Assembly: GCA_018105865.1 (NCBI GenBank)
Contig: CM030840.1
Coordinates: forward strand, 13,285,794-13,349,793
Direction: 5' to 3'
From: Metaphire vulgaris
Taxonomy: Eukaryota > Annelida > Clitellata > Crassiclitellata > Megascolecidae
DNA: 64,000 nt
How positions within the stretch are numbered: the first letter of the stretch is position 1; the number at the start of each line of letters is the position of its first letter. This document shows positions 23,780 to 34,304 of this stretch, piece by piece. Under the pieces are notes generated by a model. That model was not told where the DNA came from. It saw only the letters and a list, made by a program, of their open reading frames with translations, and did no database searches. Position numbers and translations under genes: made by a program.

Positions 23780-26700
23780 AACTACTGCAATATTTATTCC
23801 TTCAATAGCTAGTTATTCCTCCAGTAAATGATGATTATGATGATGGTGATGATGGTAATGATGACGACAATGATGTAGTGATGATGACGATGATACTACT
23901 ACTACTACATTTTATACTACTGTGATTACTGCAAATAATAATAAAAAATTAATAATAAACATGAATAATCTTCTTGTCTGTTTTTTAATTCATTTCTTTT
24001 GAAACTTGAGCAATATTTCTTTATGGCAGTAGCCGACTGTACTGTATCTACTATCTACATTCGAAATGCTTTCATCGCCTTCAATTAAATTTGGTTTTGC
24101 ATCTAAATTGCATCGACGCATTAAGGATAGATAACGCTCGCAAGGTCTAAAATAAAACACGATTTTTGTCAAGACTGTCAGTTTCATTTCTTTCTAACAA
24201 TATTACTGGAATATTAACAGAACAGTATAGAGCATCCTCTTTCGCGTTCCACATTTACTTGATGTCAGCTGTTCTGGTTGATCCGGTTGGAGGATCGGTC
24301 AAACTGTCGAAATGTCAGCGGTATCCTCTGATTCTCTGATCTTCTGATCCGACAACCGTTTGCAATGTATGCGCCACTCGCCGAGCTTGAAGTCAGTCGG
24401 TGTTCTAATCGAACATTGAAAACAGCCTTCCCGAACGCTTCGCCCTCTCTTTCGTCGTTTTAGGCTCCGGAAACCACCACTCCAAAGCCATAAATGACGC
24501 TGGAATAAGGAGGATCTAGGCGAGGGGTGATGTGGCTGCGTCGGCGCCGGCGGGGGTGGTTATAGCGGTAAAGGTACGCGGATGGTGGCGTGGAAAAGGA
24601 TAGAAGCGATAGAAATGGGAGCGCAGAGGGGCCGGGGGATATCTATCGTAGGATGGATGGAAGGAAGGAAGGAGAAAAGACTGAACAAATGGAGGGGAAG
24701 CATTAGACCGGCGGTTCCCGTATCTAATCGATGCAGGGCTTCGGGTAATTATGCCCGCGATTCTTCTAAATTACGGCTACAATAGACCGAAGCGCCGGCA
24801 ATTACAAAGAGATTACTGTTCGTCTGCCGATATATCCACGTACTTACTCTGTATAGAACCAGTTCGGAGGAAAGATTTCTTACCACTAGACTCAACGATT
24901 CAACCAGAGCCCGCCGGGTTAATGGACACTGTCCCTTGTCTTAGATTTCACCACAACAAACCTTGCATTGTCTCTTGCGTTAGATATTCACCATAACAAA
25001 CCATGGACAAGTCTCCTATATTAGAGATTCGCCATAACAAAACATCTAGACGTTTATCCTTTCTGCCATGACCAGCTCGGATATCCTCATTGGCAATATA
25101 CATTCGATAATGAACAGCATTATTCTAGAGAAGACAGCCTGTAGGTCTATGCATACCGCACAGTTGAATATTGTCTTCACCAATGAGAATAGCAATAGCC
25201 AGGGCTTTTTTGTGCCGGAGCGAGGCGGAGCGGCGCTCCGGGAAATACGGACCGCGTTCCGGAAAATCCGAAGACTTTTTTTGCAAAATTAAATTATTAA
25301 ATAGTAAATTTAGAACTATATCTATCTATACATGGATTATTGTATTGATTATAATCATTATATATATATACTGTGTATATATATTATAGCTACATGACTA
25401 CGTCATGTTGACAAGTGACTTCCGACAGTTGAGATCCGGAAAATATTTTTGACAAAAAGCCCTGGCAATAGCACATTACAATATTATTGTTTCATTATAT
25501 GCAGGCAAGCTAAAATTTGCGTAATGCAACATTTCTCATTTTCCTGATAAATTATCCTCGTATCGGTGTCTCTATCAAGTCGCTTGATGATTCTTCAACT
25601 AAATTTTCCGACCATTTTAGTGTTGTTATTTATAATTAGACCTACTTCTCACTTTAAGTCCTCTCATGAACACCAGCTCTCAAGTTCTACCACTTATTTT
25701 GGCTTCCTATTTGCCATCTGGATTCGTGCATGAAAATACATGCCGGACATCAAATCCTTGTTCGTTATTTTTATTTACTCTTATTCTGGACGCTTCTGAA
25801 TTTTACCAACCGCCCCTTGCTACTATACGGTGGCGGTTCCAGGATTTATTGGTGGAGGATGAAATGAATTCATAGGAAGTTGGTGGGGGATGAAAAGATG
25901 AAGATAGGGGAAAAGCAATAAACTTTGCCGAAAAAGAAAAACGCTGACGAGCAAAAAAGCCAATTTTCCCCGAATTTTCTTAGACTTTTACCCAAAAATA
26001 GTTTGACAAGCAAAAAACGTCCGGAGGGGAGGTGCATCCCCCACTCATCCCCCACGTGTGGAACCGTCACTGCTACTATAGTTCTCGAGAGAAACAAAAG
26101 AAAGCAGGAACGTTCAAAGCATGGCAAATAAAAATCATGTCCGGTTTTTGCTGCTGCTGCTATATGTAGCAGAGCACGCCAGCGGCGACAATTAGTTGGC
26201 AGAGAAGCAATAAATCTGGCGCAGGAAACAATATCCGAAGGGCAAGAACAGCTCGCAAGCGCATAGGTGCAATTATTTAAAGTGCAGAATAGAGCAACAA
26301 TACCTGCACGAAGAACTGACATCGAATACGTGTGCAGTTTTGGCAATGTACAGTATACTGCGATTTTGTCTGTTTTTCGTAGATCGAAGATAAAACAGCT
26401 GTCGCGGATAAACGGATATTGGAATAGAGAGATGTATGAGTGACAGTGGTTTTAAACACAACGAATACTACTAGCTAAACCAATTAAAATCCAGTTTAAA
26501 AATAATACTTATTATTATTATTATTAATATTGTATAGTTCTTGAATATAGAATCAGTGACAGCCGGGATTACAGAATAAGGGCCACCATCACTTTCACAG
26601 GGTGTAAAAGTGAAAAGTGGCCCCTTTATGATATTTAATATCTCGGCCGCGTGTGTAGCGATGTCAATAAAATTTATAGGCCCTATACCTGGGAATGTTT

Positions 26701-29271
26701 CTGATGTAATTACCAAATTTCATGCTGATATCTTTAGAATATGCTAAAATATGGCCAAAAAACTAAAGAGACCCAAATTTTACTGATTCATCTCGCAATG
26801 ATGGTGGGAGGATGTTCCAGTATCCAGTATTAACTGTATTATGACAGCTTAGCGTGGGCATTCGTCCTACTCCACCTTAGGTAAAAAAATTGCAAGGGTT
26901 TTGCACGTTCTCGAAATTAGACTTGTTCCAAATGGGGACGGTTCCTATAGTGTATCCTCTTGCCTACGCTAATGGTGAACAGTACATGTATGGAATTAAT
27001 GTACATGCAGAGCGGTATGACGCTAGCGACGACTGCAAAGAGATTGTACGTCAAAAGCAGAATTAAATTGCCAAAGATTGTTGTTCCTTCAAACATCTGG
27101 ATACACCGATTCCAGAAAATGTGGTTCACCCGCCACATTTGCCTTATGTAGTGATTAGAGGCCTCACTTTCATACGAAATGGAGGTTTAATTACCGTGCG
27201 GAATGCGTGTTTATGATCAGCAGCATCTACTTTAGACCAGATCAAAAAGACACGTTGACCAAGTTGGACCATCATAAAAGACTTGTACACGTTTTCCAAT
27301 TGCCCTCTGATGATGTCTTTTTAGGCTAAATCCACCCAACCATGAGTTTTGCATAAAATAGCTAGATTATGGATAAAACAGAGAACAGGATACGCACTCC
27401 ATTATTTAATTGTTGAAATAAGAAAACTTTGGCTGATTTGATTGATTGAGTGATTGATTGATTGAACAGTAGTTTGATCGCGATTGACAGATACGAGAAA
27501 TGATGTGACGGCACGAGGATAATATAGAGGAACAACGTTACACAAGATTGACTGTGTTAATTAACAGGGACTTAGTCAATTTTTATAACAGAATATGCTG
27601 CGGCATAACCCGTAGACGAATAAAACCTTGTGCTAGTACGTGCCTGTCTGGTTGTGTCTTACAAGTACAGTTTTGCTTCTATCCTGCTTGCAATTTTAGC
27701 ATATATATATATATATATATATCCATTCTATTTTCAGACGTCTCGTACGAGAAAAGCGGAGACTCACTAGAGTCACTATCCTTGAATTGCCTTAGACGAC
27801 TGTTCTCATTTATTGTCCACGACATCAAATCCTTTTGAAAGTCCAAAATTAGTGTATCTTGAATGACTTAAATTTTATTTGTTTCAGCTTCTAAAAATCA
27901 ATATCATTTTCCCTTAAAATTCTGACAATTTTTCACTGCATTGAGTCTGTGAACAGAATTCATGTCTGGTTTATGGTCCATTTTACTATTACCCGCATTT
28001 TCTAACGCAAAAATAGGATTATAGAATAGCAATACAAAGCTCACAACATATGCAAAAGTGATCTCCAAGACGTTGCAATTTAAAAGGGCAGAGGTAACCT
28101 TTAAAGGAGGCCAACTATATATATACGAATCGACACGTTGGATATTATAGGAAACTGCATTTGGCCCTGACGAATGAACGCTGTTTTGAAATCGATGTCA
28201 TACGAAGAATCGGACGTTCGCGGAAGTTTTCACGAATCGCTGAATAGACTCACCCCTGATACATCTTCCAGTTGGATGGGCAACATGAGTCCTGGGGTCG
28301 CACATGCACAGCCCGCTGTTGCAACCCTCGTAGAGCCACCAGCAGATCATCTCGCCCCCGCCGCCGCCGCCGCTGATGTCGCAGTCGGTATCGGAGGAAC
28401 AGGTCATTTTGAATGACCCGTGAGCAAGTGGAAAGAACTGTCCTATAAGTACGTCACCACAAAACAATAATCAGAACAAAACTTAGCATGAACTTAGCAT
28501 AATTTAAAGTGGCTTATTAGGAGGCATTACTGCCTGCGTGAAAGCCACATGATTAAGTTAGATTTTAGACTTACGTTTATCGCTATGATAACTGAGATTT
28601 GGTCGATTAGGTTAAAGGTCAACTTTGCGACTTCAATTTTGCATCACTGCACTGCTAGATCGCCCACCCATCCAGTCGAACGTCAGGGGCGTAGCGACGG
28701 GGGTATATCGATATATATACCCCCCAAAAAACAGTCTACCTTAAAGTTTTTATGTGATTTACATGTTGTTATATGTTGTTATATGTGGTTTATATGGTTT
28801 ATGTGGTTTATAGTTAAGATTTATACCCATCCAAAATATTTATATCCTCCCAAATCATATTCCTGGCTACGCCCCTGTCGAACGCGGCAAATGCATAACC
28901 TTTTAGTTTCGTCTGCTAAAAGTCGTCAAAGCGCATCGTCACATATGACGAATATTCAGAATGTCAAACGTGGTTTAAAAGATGTTGAGAGAGAGAGAGA
29001 GAGAGACAGTGGCGTAGCCAGGATTTCCGGAAGGGGGCTTTGTTTTTTGGTTTTGAGCATTTGACCGTGACACCAACTTCGGAAAAATCTTGACCAGCAA
29101 AAAGGTCGTCACCTCTTAAACCGTTACATTCTATAGCCAGGTAGCCATGGAAGGGGGTTTGACCCTCAAAATCGCGTCCCAAAATTCAAAATACATAGAA
29201 ACTCATTAAAAATATTTTGTTCTCGGTAGCCAAGGGTGGTTTAACCACCAAACCCCCTTGACTACGCCACT

Positions 29272-29316
<45 letters not shown>

Positions 29317-29319
29317 GAC

Positions 29320-29361
<42 letters not shown>

Positions 29362-30031
29362 TTAAATTTATATAGAATCTAATATCGTAAATAAAAGGGC
29401 CAAAAGTCTGAATTTAAACTCAAGGGCGTTGCGATCAGAGATCAGATGCCAAAACAAGCTTCAACTGACGATCAAATACGATGGAAAAAACACTGCGGAT
29501 ACTTCACCGAATGTGGTTTCACCGTACTAAGAAGCGTCGAAAGAAGGAGGTCTTCATAAGGTTTTTCTCCCCAAAAATGACATACTTCTGCGCCTTCTGC
29601 GAAATCCATTTGTCGACCTTAAACCTTAGGCAAAATACATCTTCTTTCTTACCGCTTCCCCCAAACAGCGCCGTCGGGGCATCCATTAACAAAAACACAT
29701 TTACCTGACGACGATAACATTACCGTCGCCTACAGCAGAACCCGGTCTGACGTGACGTGACGGGGCGCATAAGTCGCCTCGTTTCTCCCCCCGATGGACG
29801 TTCTCCCGAGGCCGAAAGGACGACGCCAGACCGCCCTACCGGTCGGGTCGGCGAGATGACGAGTTAATTAACGCGATGTTGCCCGTCCGTCGGCGGGCGA
29901 GCGGACGGGCGGGCGGGCCGCGAGGACCGACCGCGTCGACGGAAGCTAACTCGCTTACCGTAGGCGAGCGACTGCAGCAGGAGCGAAGCCAGGACGCCGA
30001 TGAGGTTCGGCAGATGGCCCGATCCCTCCAT
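14084..30031 (-). CDS. Secreted multi-module cysteine-rich (EB/EGF-like) protein, six exons
   Basis: Predicted 272-residue secreted protein of unknown function. Coding exons: 30031-29959 (start ATG, context aaaATGg), 28442-28254, 17080-16889, 16150-16055, 15126-14995 and 14220-14084 (stop TAG). All five introns are phase 1; donors are GTAAGC, GTGAGT, GTATGC, GTAAGT and GTAATT, and acceptors all end in AG. The six pieces sum to 819 nt with no internal stop. Exon 1 is a signal peptide with hydrophobic core LIGVLASLLLQSLA. The rest has 31 cysteines in repeats like GTCRCPHG, GVCRCRDGY and EQCSCPTGY, typical of EB or EGF-like modules: module 1 at about residues 39-84, module 2 at 93-127, module 3 split across exons 3 and 4, module 4 at 189-222, and a divergent C-terminal module ending EYQ. 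There is no membrane span after the signal. Exons hidden in the 11-kb second intron cannot be excluded. Family known, role not inferred. Confidence 0.85.
14711..14905. mobile_element. Degenerate CAGTGGCGGCTCC-family MITE
   Basis: Begins CAGTGGCGGCTCCTAAATTT and keeps the CATTCAATAGAAGGCACGGG block of the 190-bp family. The right end is lost. It lies in the last intron of the cysteine-module gene, less than 100 bp beyond the donor of exon 5. Confidence 0.5.
15290..15500. repeat. Dispersed repeat with GTAA-type tail
   Basis: A GTAAGTAAG tract leads into TTATAGCGCTACCCGCAAGCTTGGCGCAGTGCACCAG-type sequence (about 15448-15480). A close relative with the same layout lies at 55185-55290, and parts recur at 51200-51310. 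It lies in the fourth intron of the cysteine-module gene. Confidence 0.55.
17290..17355. repeat. TA microsatellite
   Basis: A run of alternating TA of about 65 bp in the 11-kb second intron of the cysteine-module gene. It could extrude as a cruciform and is expected to be length-polymorphic. Confidence 0.9.
17688..17763 (-). mobile_element. tRNA-headed SINE, head region
   Basis: On the minus strand, an A-box-like TGGTAGAGTGGGTTA (17752-17738) and B box GGTTCAAGCCC (17707-17697) are spaced as in tRNA genes. The 3' body (towards 17640) includes GTGAAAGCCAC-type sequence also seen near 28530-28550. It is not a functional tRNA: the acceptor ends do not pair well. It differs from the SINE at 457-739. 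Confidence 0.6.
17831..18056. mobile_element. hAT-type MITE, CAGGGGCGGTTCC/GGAACCGTCACTG ends
   Basis: Flanks gtgtgaaa (17823-17830) and gtgtgaag (18057-18064) agree at 7 of 8. Interior blocks match 3215-3522, and two copies of a CTTGTCAGCC / CTTGTCAACC box occur at about 17892 and 17953. Confidence 0.82.
18622..18954. mobile_element. hAT-type MITE, CAGGGATATTTTTAC end
   Basis: Perfect 8-bp duplications AGTAGAAT at 18614-18621 and 18955-18962. The interior has two TTTTTGCTTGTCAG-like boxes at about 18790 and 18860. About 170 bp before it, CAGGGGTGGCCAACCC (near 18461) looks like one end of a different hAT family. Confidence 0.85.
18965..19430 (-). mobile_element. LINE endonuclease-domain fragment (broken)
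   Basis: Reading down the minus strand gives LGVAETQWTGTGEM, then QAYAPTTDHDED, then GDLNAKVGKGREGTVLGPHG, the consecutive blocks of the apurinic-type endonuclease of non-LTR retrotransposons. Stops and frameshifts make it a dead copy. The clade cannot be fixed without the reverse transcriptase. Confidence 0.8.
19440..19800 (+). mobile_element. LINE reverse-transcriptase C-terminal fragment (broken)
   Basis: Frames give RRMLKISW, FFGHIVRKED, GKEQEEGKETP-like text and TKWKSMVANV, which correspond to the C-terminal end of LINE ORF2 proteins. It ends at GAAGAAGAA. It lies back-to-back with the minus-strand endonuclease fragment just to its left, so two insertions or an inversion are needed. Confidence 0.7.
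19880..20054. mobile_element. hAT-type MITE, CAGGGCGCGATTTG ends
   Basis: Perfect 8-bp duplications ATTGTCAC at 19872-19879 and 20055-20062. The right end CAAATCGCCCCATG is an imperfect inverted repeat of the left. The interior is C-rich CCCCCACTGCTACA tandem repetition. Confidence 0.82.
20063..21242. other. Intron sequence, no element recognised
   Basis: Falls inside the 11-kb intron of the cysteine-module gene. Open frames of up to 158 codons on the plus strand (20122-20653) have no recognisable domain, and no phase-1 cysteine exon was found on the minus strand. Confidence 0.45.
21720..21985 (+). mobile_element. LINE ORF2 C-terminal fragment
   Basis: In shifting frames it reads TVGDRTFPVAAARAWNSL, PADIQESPSLDTF and KKRLKSWLFRTSY, the standard C-terminal end of many animal LINE reverse-transcriptase ORFs. 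The 3' UTR ends in a TTACTTACTTACTT run. It is inserted in the 21274-23473 element. Confidence 0.8.
22046..22831. mobile_element. hAT-type non-autonomous element, CAGTGTTTCTCGAAC / GGGAAACCCTG ends
   Basis: The left end carries GTGGGTCGCGACCC, a subterminal palindrome common in Charlie-like hAT elements. Flanks ccatagcc (22038-22045) and ctatagcc (22832-22839) agree at 7 of 8. It is the reverse of 57324-58095. Confidence 0.82.
23047..23234. mobile_element. hAT-type MITE, CAGTGGCGGCTCC family, nested copy
   Basis: CAGTGGCGGCTCCACCGGGG to GGAGCCGCCACTA, with the TTGGGACCCTATACTTAATG interior typical of the family. The target duplication is no longer clear. Confidence 0.7.
23700..23778. repeat. 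TAC trinucleotide microsatellite
   Basis: About 20 uninterrupted TAC units, flanked by degenerate ACT and GAT repeats to about 23910. Confidence 0.9.
23911..25191. other. Intron sequence, no gene recognised
   Basis: Inside the 11-kb intron of the cysteine-module gene. A G-rich stretch (24480-24700) and a pair of imperfect direct repeats of an ATTTCACCACAACAAACC type (about 24947-25042) are the only structures noticed. Confidence 0.4.
25200..25464. mobile_element. hAT-type MITE, CAGGGCTTTTTTG ends
   Basis: Perfect 8-bp duplications GCAATAGC at 25192-25199 and 25465-25472; right end CAAAAAGCCCTG. A relative lies at 55780-55959. The interior has CCGGAGCG-rich blocks. Confidence 0.87.
25828..26072. 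mobile_element. hAT-type MITE, CGGTGGCGGTTCC / GGAACCGTCACTG ends
   Basis: Perfect 8-bp duplications CTACTATA at 25820-25827 and 26073-26080. Same family as 3215-3522. The interior has GACGAGCAAAAAAG and GACAAGCAAAAAAC boxes at about 25947 and 26005. Confidence 0.87.
26081..28253. other. Intron sequence with AT microsatellite
   Basis: The 5' part of the 11-kb second intron of the cysteine-module gene. It holds a short AT tract (about 27699-27722) and AT-rich non-repetitive DNA. A partly open plus-strand frame at 26884-27228, interrupted by a TAA, resembles nothing I know. Confidence 0.4.
28684..28877. mobile_element. hAT-type MITE, CAGGGGCGTAGCG ends
   Basis: Flanks tcgaacgt (28676-28683) and tcgaacgc (28878-28885) agree at 7 of 8. 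The right end GGCTACGCCCCTG is the inverted repeat of the left. The centre holds a TTATATGTGGTTTATATGG-like short tandem. Confidence 0.83.
29007..29272. mobile_element. hAT-type MITE, CAGTGGCGTAGCCAGG ends, inserted in a GA microsatellite
   Basis: Starts CAGTGGCGTAGCCAGG and ends CTTGACTACGCCACTA. GA repeat lies on both sides (28987-29006 and 29273-29358), and GAGAGAGA/GAGAGAAA would be the target duplication. The interior includes TTGACCAGCAAAAAGGTC. Confidence 0.8.
29700..29950. other. CpG-rich segment in intron 1 of the cysteine-module gene
   Basis: Rich in CG and GGGCGGGC tracts (about 29890-29940), directly downstream of the signal-peptide exon. GC boxes here could make it an intronic control region; only the composition is observed. 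Confidence 0.35.
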
Positions 30032-30089
30032 TTTCACCCTACCACCGAGACCAGCTGCAGGAACTCCGTGTCATCGAACCGCGGAGCGC

Positions 30090-30096
30090 TATATAA
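30090..30096 (-). promoter_or_regulatory. TATA-like box before the cysteine-module gene
   Basis: TTATATA on the minus strand lies about 59 bp upstream of the start codon at 30031. A transcription start about 30 bp downstream would leave a 5' leader of roughly 30 nt. The position fits; the function is inferred. Confidence 0.45.
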
Positions 30097-30297
30097 CACA
30101 ATCAAGAACAGGGCAGATCAGTTTCATAGAAGCCCCAGTCGGGGACTAATTCGGCGGATAATAACAAAAGAAAATGCATCCAGACAAAATGATAATCTCT
30201 TAAACTAAAGGCACTGTCTGCGTTGCAAGTCTTCTCTTGCGAAAAATGCGATAATGGCCTCAGCGTATGATTATTTTGAACAAATATAAGTTATTTA

Positions 30298-30545
<248 letters not shown>

Positions 30546-31600
30546 TTAGCCATGCGTGTTTCGGAGCCACGTTAGAAAATGATTTAAAATTCTCTCAACA
30601 TTTAATGCAAGATGAAAGTTTGTAATATCGTTTATCCAACGTAACCAATACAACGCATATTCGATATTTAAATATGAGAATTGCCGCTTTGTGCTAAGTC
30701 TGGTTTCAAACCCTTTGACAGTTTTGTCATTTCTGTTTCTATGTTGAAATATTATGCAAACCGACGAAGATATGCATTGCAAAAACAGTCGTGACTTTAT
30801 TAATCAAAGTCGAAATATAAACGAAGCTGATTTGATTCAATATTTTAGAAATTAAATATTCGATTCAAACCAATCCATGATTAGCCAATATTTAAATATT
30901 AAATCTAATAACGCAACATAAGCTGTCTGTACACGTGACCTAATTGGAAACAATAGAACTTAACCATGACGTTCAAACAAAGACGTTGACTAAAGACATT
31001 GACGGTTCTAAGAACTTTTGGCGGGGGTAAAGTGATTTCTAGGAAGATCCCGCCAATTGTCAATGGAATTATATGTAAACGGTTTAGAAGAAATCTGTAG
31101 ATTTGATTTATGAAATATAATGTTCAGAATTGATCATGTATAAAAGCTATTTTAGTCTGACTTTACAAAGTCATAGTGCAAAATCGAGTTTTCTATTGCT
31201 AGAAGCGAATTTGTCGATGACACTGTCTATGGATGTGTCAATATCGTTCTGGACATAGGGCCTACATCCGTTTAGACGATCATCTTCCATTGAAGACGCA
31301 TTCTTGGTGGGCCGGTGGGGGGATGCATCCCCAATCATCCTCAACGTGGGACCGCCCTCGCTAAGAAAGCTTTATAAGTCGCAATGCACTTAAATAAGGG
31401 CAGAAGTGGCATAAAAGTAAACGTTCATATGTGAAGCGACGAGATTTTACAGCTCTTTGAACTAAATGCATCAAACCTGTTTAAAACCCAAGGACAAACA
31501 ATGCAAGATATACTGTAGCTTCTGGTCGGAATTATATTTTGCTTTGCATAGACGCCATAGAGCATCAGACGCAACGACATGCCTACCTGAGGTGTTAGGA
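30546..31600. other. Intergenic, AT-rich, no gene recognised
   Basis: AT-rich DNA without recognisable coding sequence. A fragment at about 31302-31358 carries the GGTGGGGGGATGCATCCCC-like block of the CAGTGGCGGTTCC MITE family. Confidence 0.45.
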
Positions 31601-31726
31601 GAAAATGTCACGATAAAATGTCACGGACAAAATGTCAGTGGACAAAATGTCACGGATAAATGTAACCATAACCCTAAACCGTGACATTTTGTCCATTGAC
31701 ATTTTGTCCCCATGACATTTTGTCCG
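31601..31726. repeat. Inverted repeat built from GGACAAAATGTCA units
   Basis: The left arm (about 31601-31661) contains repeated (G)GACAAAATGTCA-like 13-mers. The right arm (31680-31726) holds three TGACATTTTGTCC reverse complements. They are separated by TAACCATAACCCTAAACC. The whole would fold into a long hairpin and looks like a small palindromic transposon. Confidence 0.75.
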
Positions 31727-31807
31727 ACCACGCCAGCTGGCTATTAGACCATTAAACCTTGCCCATAGCTAGACTTGGTAAGGAGTCTACTTGCTTTTGA
31801 AGAGAAT

Positions 31808-31904
<97 letters not shown>

Positions 31905-31905
31905 A
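31808..31905. repeat. CTA trinucleotide microsatellite
   Basis: About 32 nearly perfect CTA units, followed at once by LINE-derived sequence. Confidence 0.95.
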
Positions 31906-31939
31906 TATTGCTGCAGGAAAATATCGACGATGAAATGGA

Positions 31940-32100
31940 TTGAAACGATCAGAAATTAGGAATTATACAAAAGAATCCAGCCAAAAAGGGAATGCAGGGA
32001 GAACTAAGTCTCTTTGGACACTTCTTCCGAATGCAAGATGGCTGACAGATCAACGCCCTGATGTCAGGAATAACCATGCGTCCAGCACGAGCCTGTATGT
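31940..32100 (+). mobile_element. LINE fragment (reverse-transcriptase C-terminal part)
   Basis: One frame reads LSLFGHFFRMQDG followed by INALMSGI, which matches the FGH.RM block near the end of LINE ORF2 proteins. It is frameshifted and short. Confidence 0.6.
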
Positions 32101-32439
32101 TGAAGCCAGCTGTGGACGCCATATTTGTTAACGCGCAACATTGCGTTTGCGATAGGCGACATCCAAGCGACATCCAAGGGTGATAGCATTCGAATCTAAT
32201 ACGTTTCATTTAATTTATAATGAAATAATTGAATAAAATAATCATTGAAAGTTTGCTGTAATCATACCATCGTGTGCAGCTATGTAAAATCTGGGTTTTT
32301 CTGAGGGGGGGGGTTAAGGATGCAATCTGGGCGTTTTCCTATGTTTTGCGTGAATACATATGGCGGATAGGCTCCACCCACACGCCCATAGCAAGCCTGC
32401 TTAGGCTCAGGCGCTCTCCTGGTATCATTCCTCCAAGGG

Positions 32440-32636
32440 AATAATGGATAGTTTCAACAAGAAAGGAAAACCACACAGCACAGAGATGACGCGATGACAT
32501 GGAATGGTGTGGAAGAAGCCTGTAAAAAAAGGCTGTAATAGCCGAGCCACAGAGCCCTAAATAGAAGGGACTGGGAACAGAGTGTGAGGATGGCGTCAGA
32601 CACCAACCGGCGCTGAGCCCATGATTATGATTATGG

Positions 32637-32688
<52 letters not shown>

Positions 32689-32690
32689 AC
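32440..32690 (+). mobile_element. LINE 3' end running into a GAT microsatellite
   Basis: One frame reads GMVWKKPVKK and later RDWEQSVRMASDTNRR, like the terminal part of a LINE ORF, and the sequence then becomes an uninterrupted GAT repeat (32634-32687). The repeat is best read as the element's 3' tail. Confidence 0.5.
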
Positions 32691-32940
32691 CCATTTCAAG
32701 AGACAGATTAAGCGCCTAAGTCAAAGCAACTACTGCGGTACTACATAGTAAGGCGCTATATGAATTCACGAGATTCTACTTTCTACAGAGCTTTCCTCGT
32801 GCTGTTGATTGTAGTGTCTCTATCTGACCATTCATCAAACACTCTGGCCTCCTTTATAATATCCCCTAAATTTCCTGCCGATATAAATCCACAGCTTCGT
32901 CTTTGGTGCTACTTGTCATTTGCAAAACTCCGTCTTCTTA

Positions 32941-32942
<2 letters not shown>

Positions 32943-33003
<61 letters not shown>
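32943..33003. repeat. CT microsatellite
   Basis: About 60 bp of CT repeat, followed by CCT repeats near 33113-33140. Confidence 0.95.
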
Positions 33004-33005
<2 letters not shown>

Positions 33006-33296
33006 GTCCTGCTTATTTGAAAAGCGTCAGTGTCGTTTTCCTCCTATTAATTACTAGTTCGTCATTTTTCTTCCGGACTGGAAGCCAGTGAAGCCTCGCT
33101 CGCTCGTTCACCCCTCCTCCTCCTCCTCCTCCTCCTCCCCTCCCCCTCGCCACCCACCGGGTCGCCTCGTCAGTTGTCACCGTTTCCGTTCTTCTGTGAC
33201 AGTCACGAGAGGCGATTCGTAATGGTGCATGTCAGTCACACGCGACGAAGAGACGCTGCAGTCATCGGGGGCTCGGTCGAATAGATGACATCCTTC

Positions 33297-33640
33297 GGAA
33301 AATTCGACGATTCAATGCAAATGAAGACCAACAGACAAACAGAAAGACAGACACACAGACAAACAGATATACATAGATAGACAGACATACAGATAGACTG
33401 AAAAACAAATAGACAGGCAGGCAGGAATAACGACATACAGGCAGGTCTCTACCTTAGGTAAAGTCGACGATTCAATGCAAATGAAGACCAACAGACAAAC
33501 AGAAAGACAGACACACAGACAAACAGATGGACATACAGATAGACAGAAAAACAGATAGACAAGCAGGCAGGAAGAACGATATACAGGCAGATCTTTACCT
33601 TCGGTAAAGTCGACGATTCACTGACAGACAGGCAAGCAGA
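33297..33640. repeat. Tandem repeat of about 150-160 bp, two full units and a partial third
   Basis: The landmark AAATTCGACGA/AAAGTCGACGA recurs at about 33301, 33461 and 33607, giving periods of 160 and 146. Inside each unit are ACAGACAAACAGAAAGACAG-type short repeats. Neighbouring units are nearly identical, which points to recent unequal exchange. Confidence 0.85.
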
Positions 33641-33814
33641 CATGCATGCATTTTTGAACGTTACCAGGGGGGAGATCGAGCTTTACCAGTATGGAAGGGG
33701 CCAAACCCTCAAAATCTCCCGGTAAATCGAACACCGGTTTAGAAGCCCTTCATTACTTGGAACTGACAAGACAGTGCCTGGAACTACGTAACTCGGCAAT
33801 TAATGGAACAACAT

Positions 33815-33844
33815 TATGTTACTGCGCTATATAAATTGTCGTAG

Positions 33845-33899
<55 letters not shown>
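33815..33899. repeat. Dispersed repeat end with AAT microsatellite
   Basis: TGCGCTATATAAATTGTCG followed by about 18 AAT units, the reverse of the arrangement at 3039-3160. Confidence 0.7.
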
Positions 33900-33902
<3 letters not shown>

Positions 33903-33941
33903 GGTTCACGGACAACCTACAAGATTACAAGAATATACGAG

Positions 33942-34164
33942 CATGGGCGCGCACACAAATTTTTCCAGGAGGGGCAAAACACAATGGTCACAGTTACGCC
34001 ACATAAATTTGTCCAGGAGGGGCAAAACACCTTTTAACACAATGGTCACTGTTAATATTTTAGCAAGGCTTTCAAATTTCACTCTGAAATATTTGCATTT
34101 GCATTTTCCAGGAGGGCCTAGTGCCGCCACTTGCCTTAATGTGCGGTCAGTGCGGACGCCCATG
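33942..34164. mobile_element. MITE-like unit, CATGGGCG ends, first tandem copy
   Basis: CATGGGCGCGCAC and GTGCGGACGCCCATG bound a unit with the motif TCCAGGAGGGGCAAAACAC present twice inside. A second copy follows at about 34305-34497. No clear target duplication. Confidence 0.6.
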
Positions 34165-34304
34165 TATACCAGATGAAGTTCTAAGGCAGTCACGATCTGC
34201 GGGTGCATCTAAAGAAAGGATACTCGACAGTACACAGAAAGACAAGCACTAAGGCAAGCGACCAATCATGTCAAGCAATGATATGCAGAGGCAAATGATG
34301 GCAC

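Noticed and set aside
25870..26346. 158-codon minus-strand frame with many cysteines
   Set aside because: Half of it lies in the CAGTGGCGGTTCC MITE, and the cysteines do not follow the module spacing; no phase-1 borders.
26884..27228. Plus-strand frame of about 113 codons broken by one TAA (includes YVVIRGLTFIRNGG)
   Set aside because: No known family, no splice sites, and one stop; a run like this is expected somewhere in 64 kb by chance.
33297..33640. CRISPR-like array
   Set aside because: The units are directly tandem without unique spacers, and the DNA is eukaryotic.
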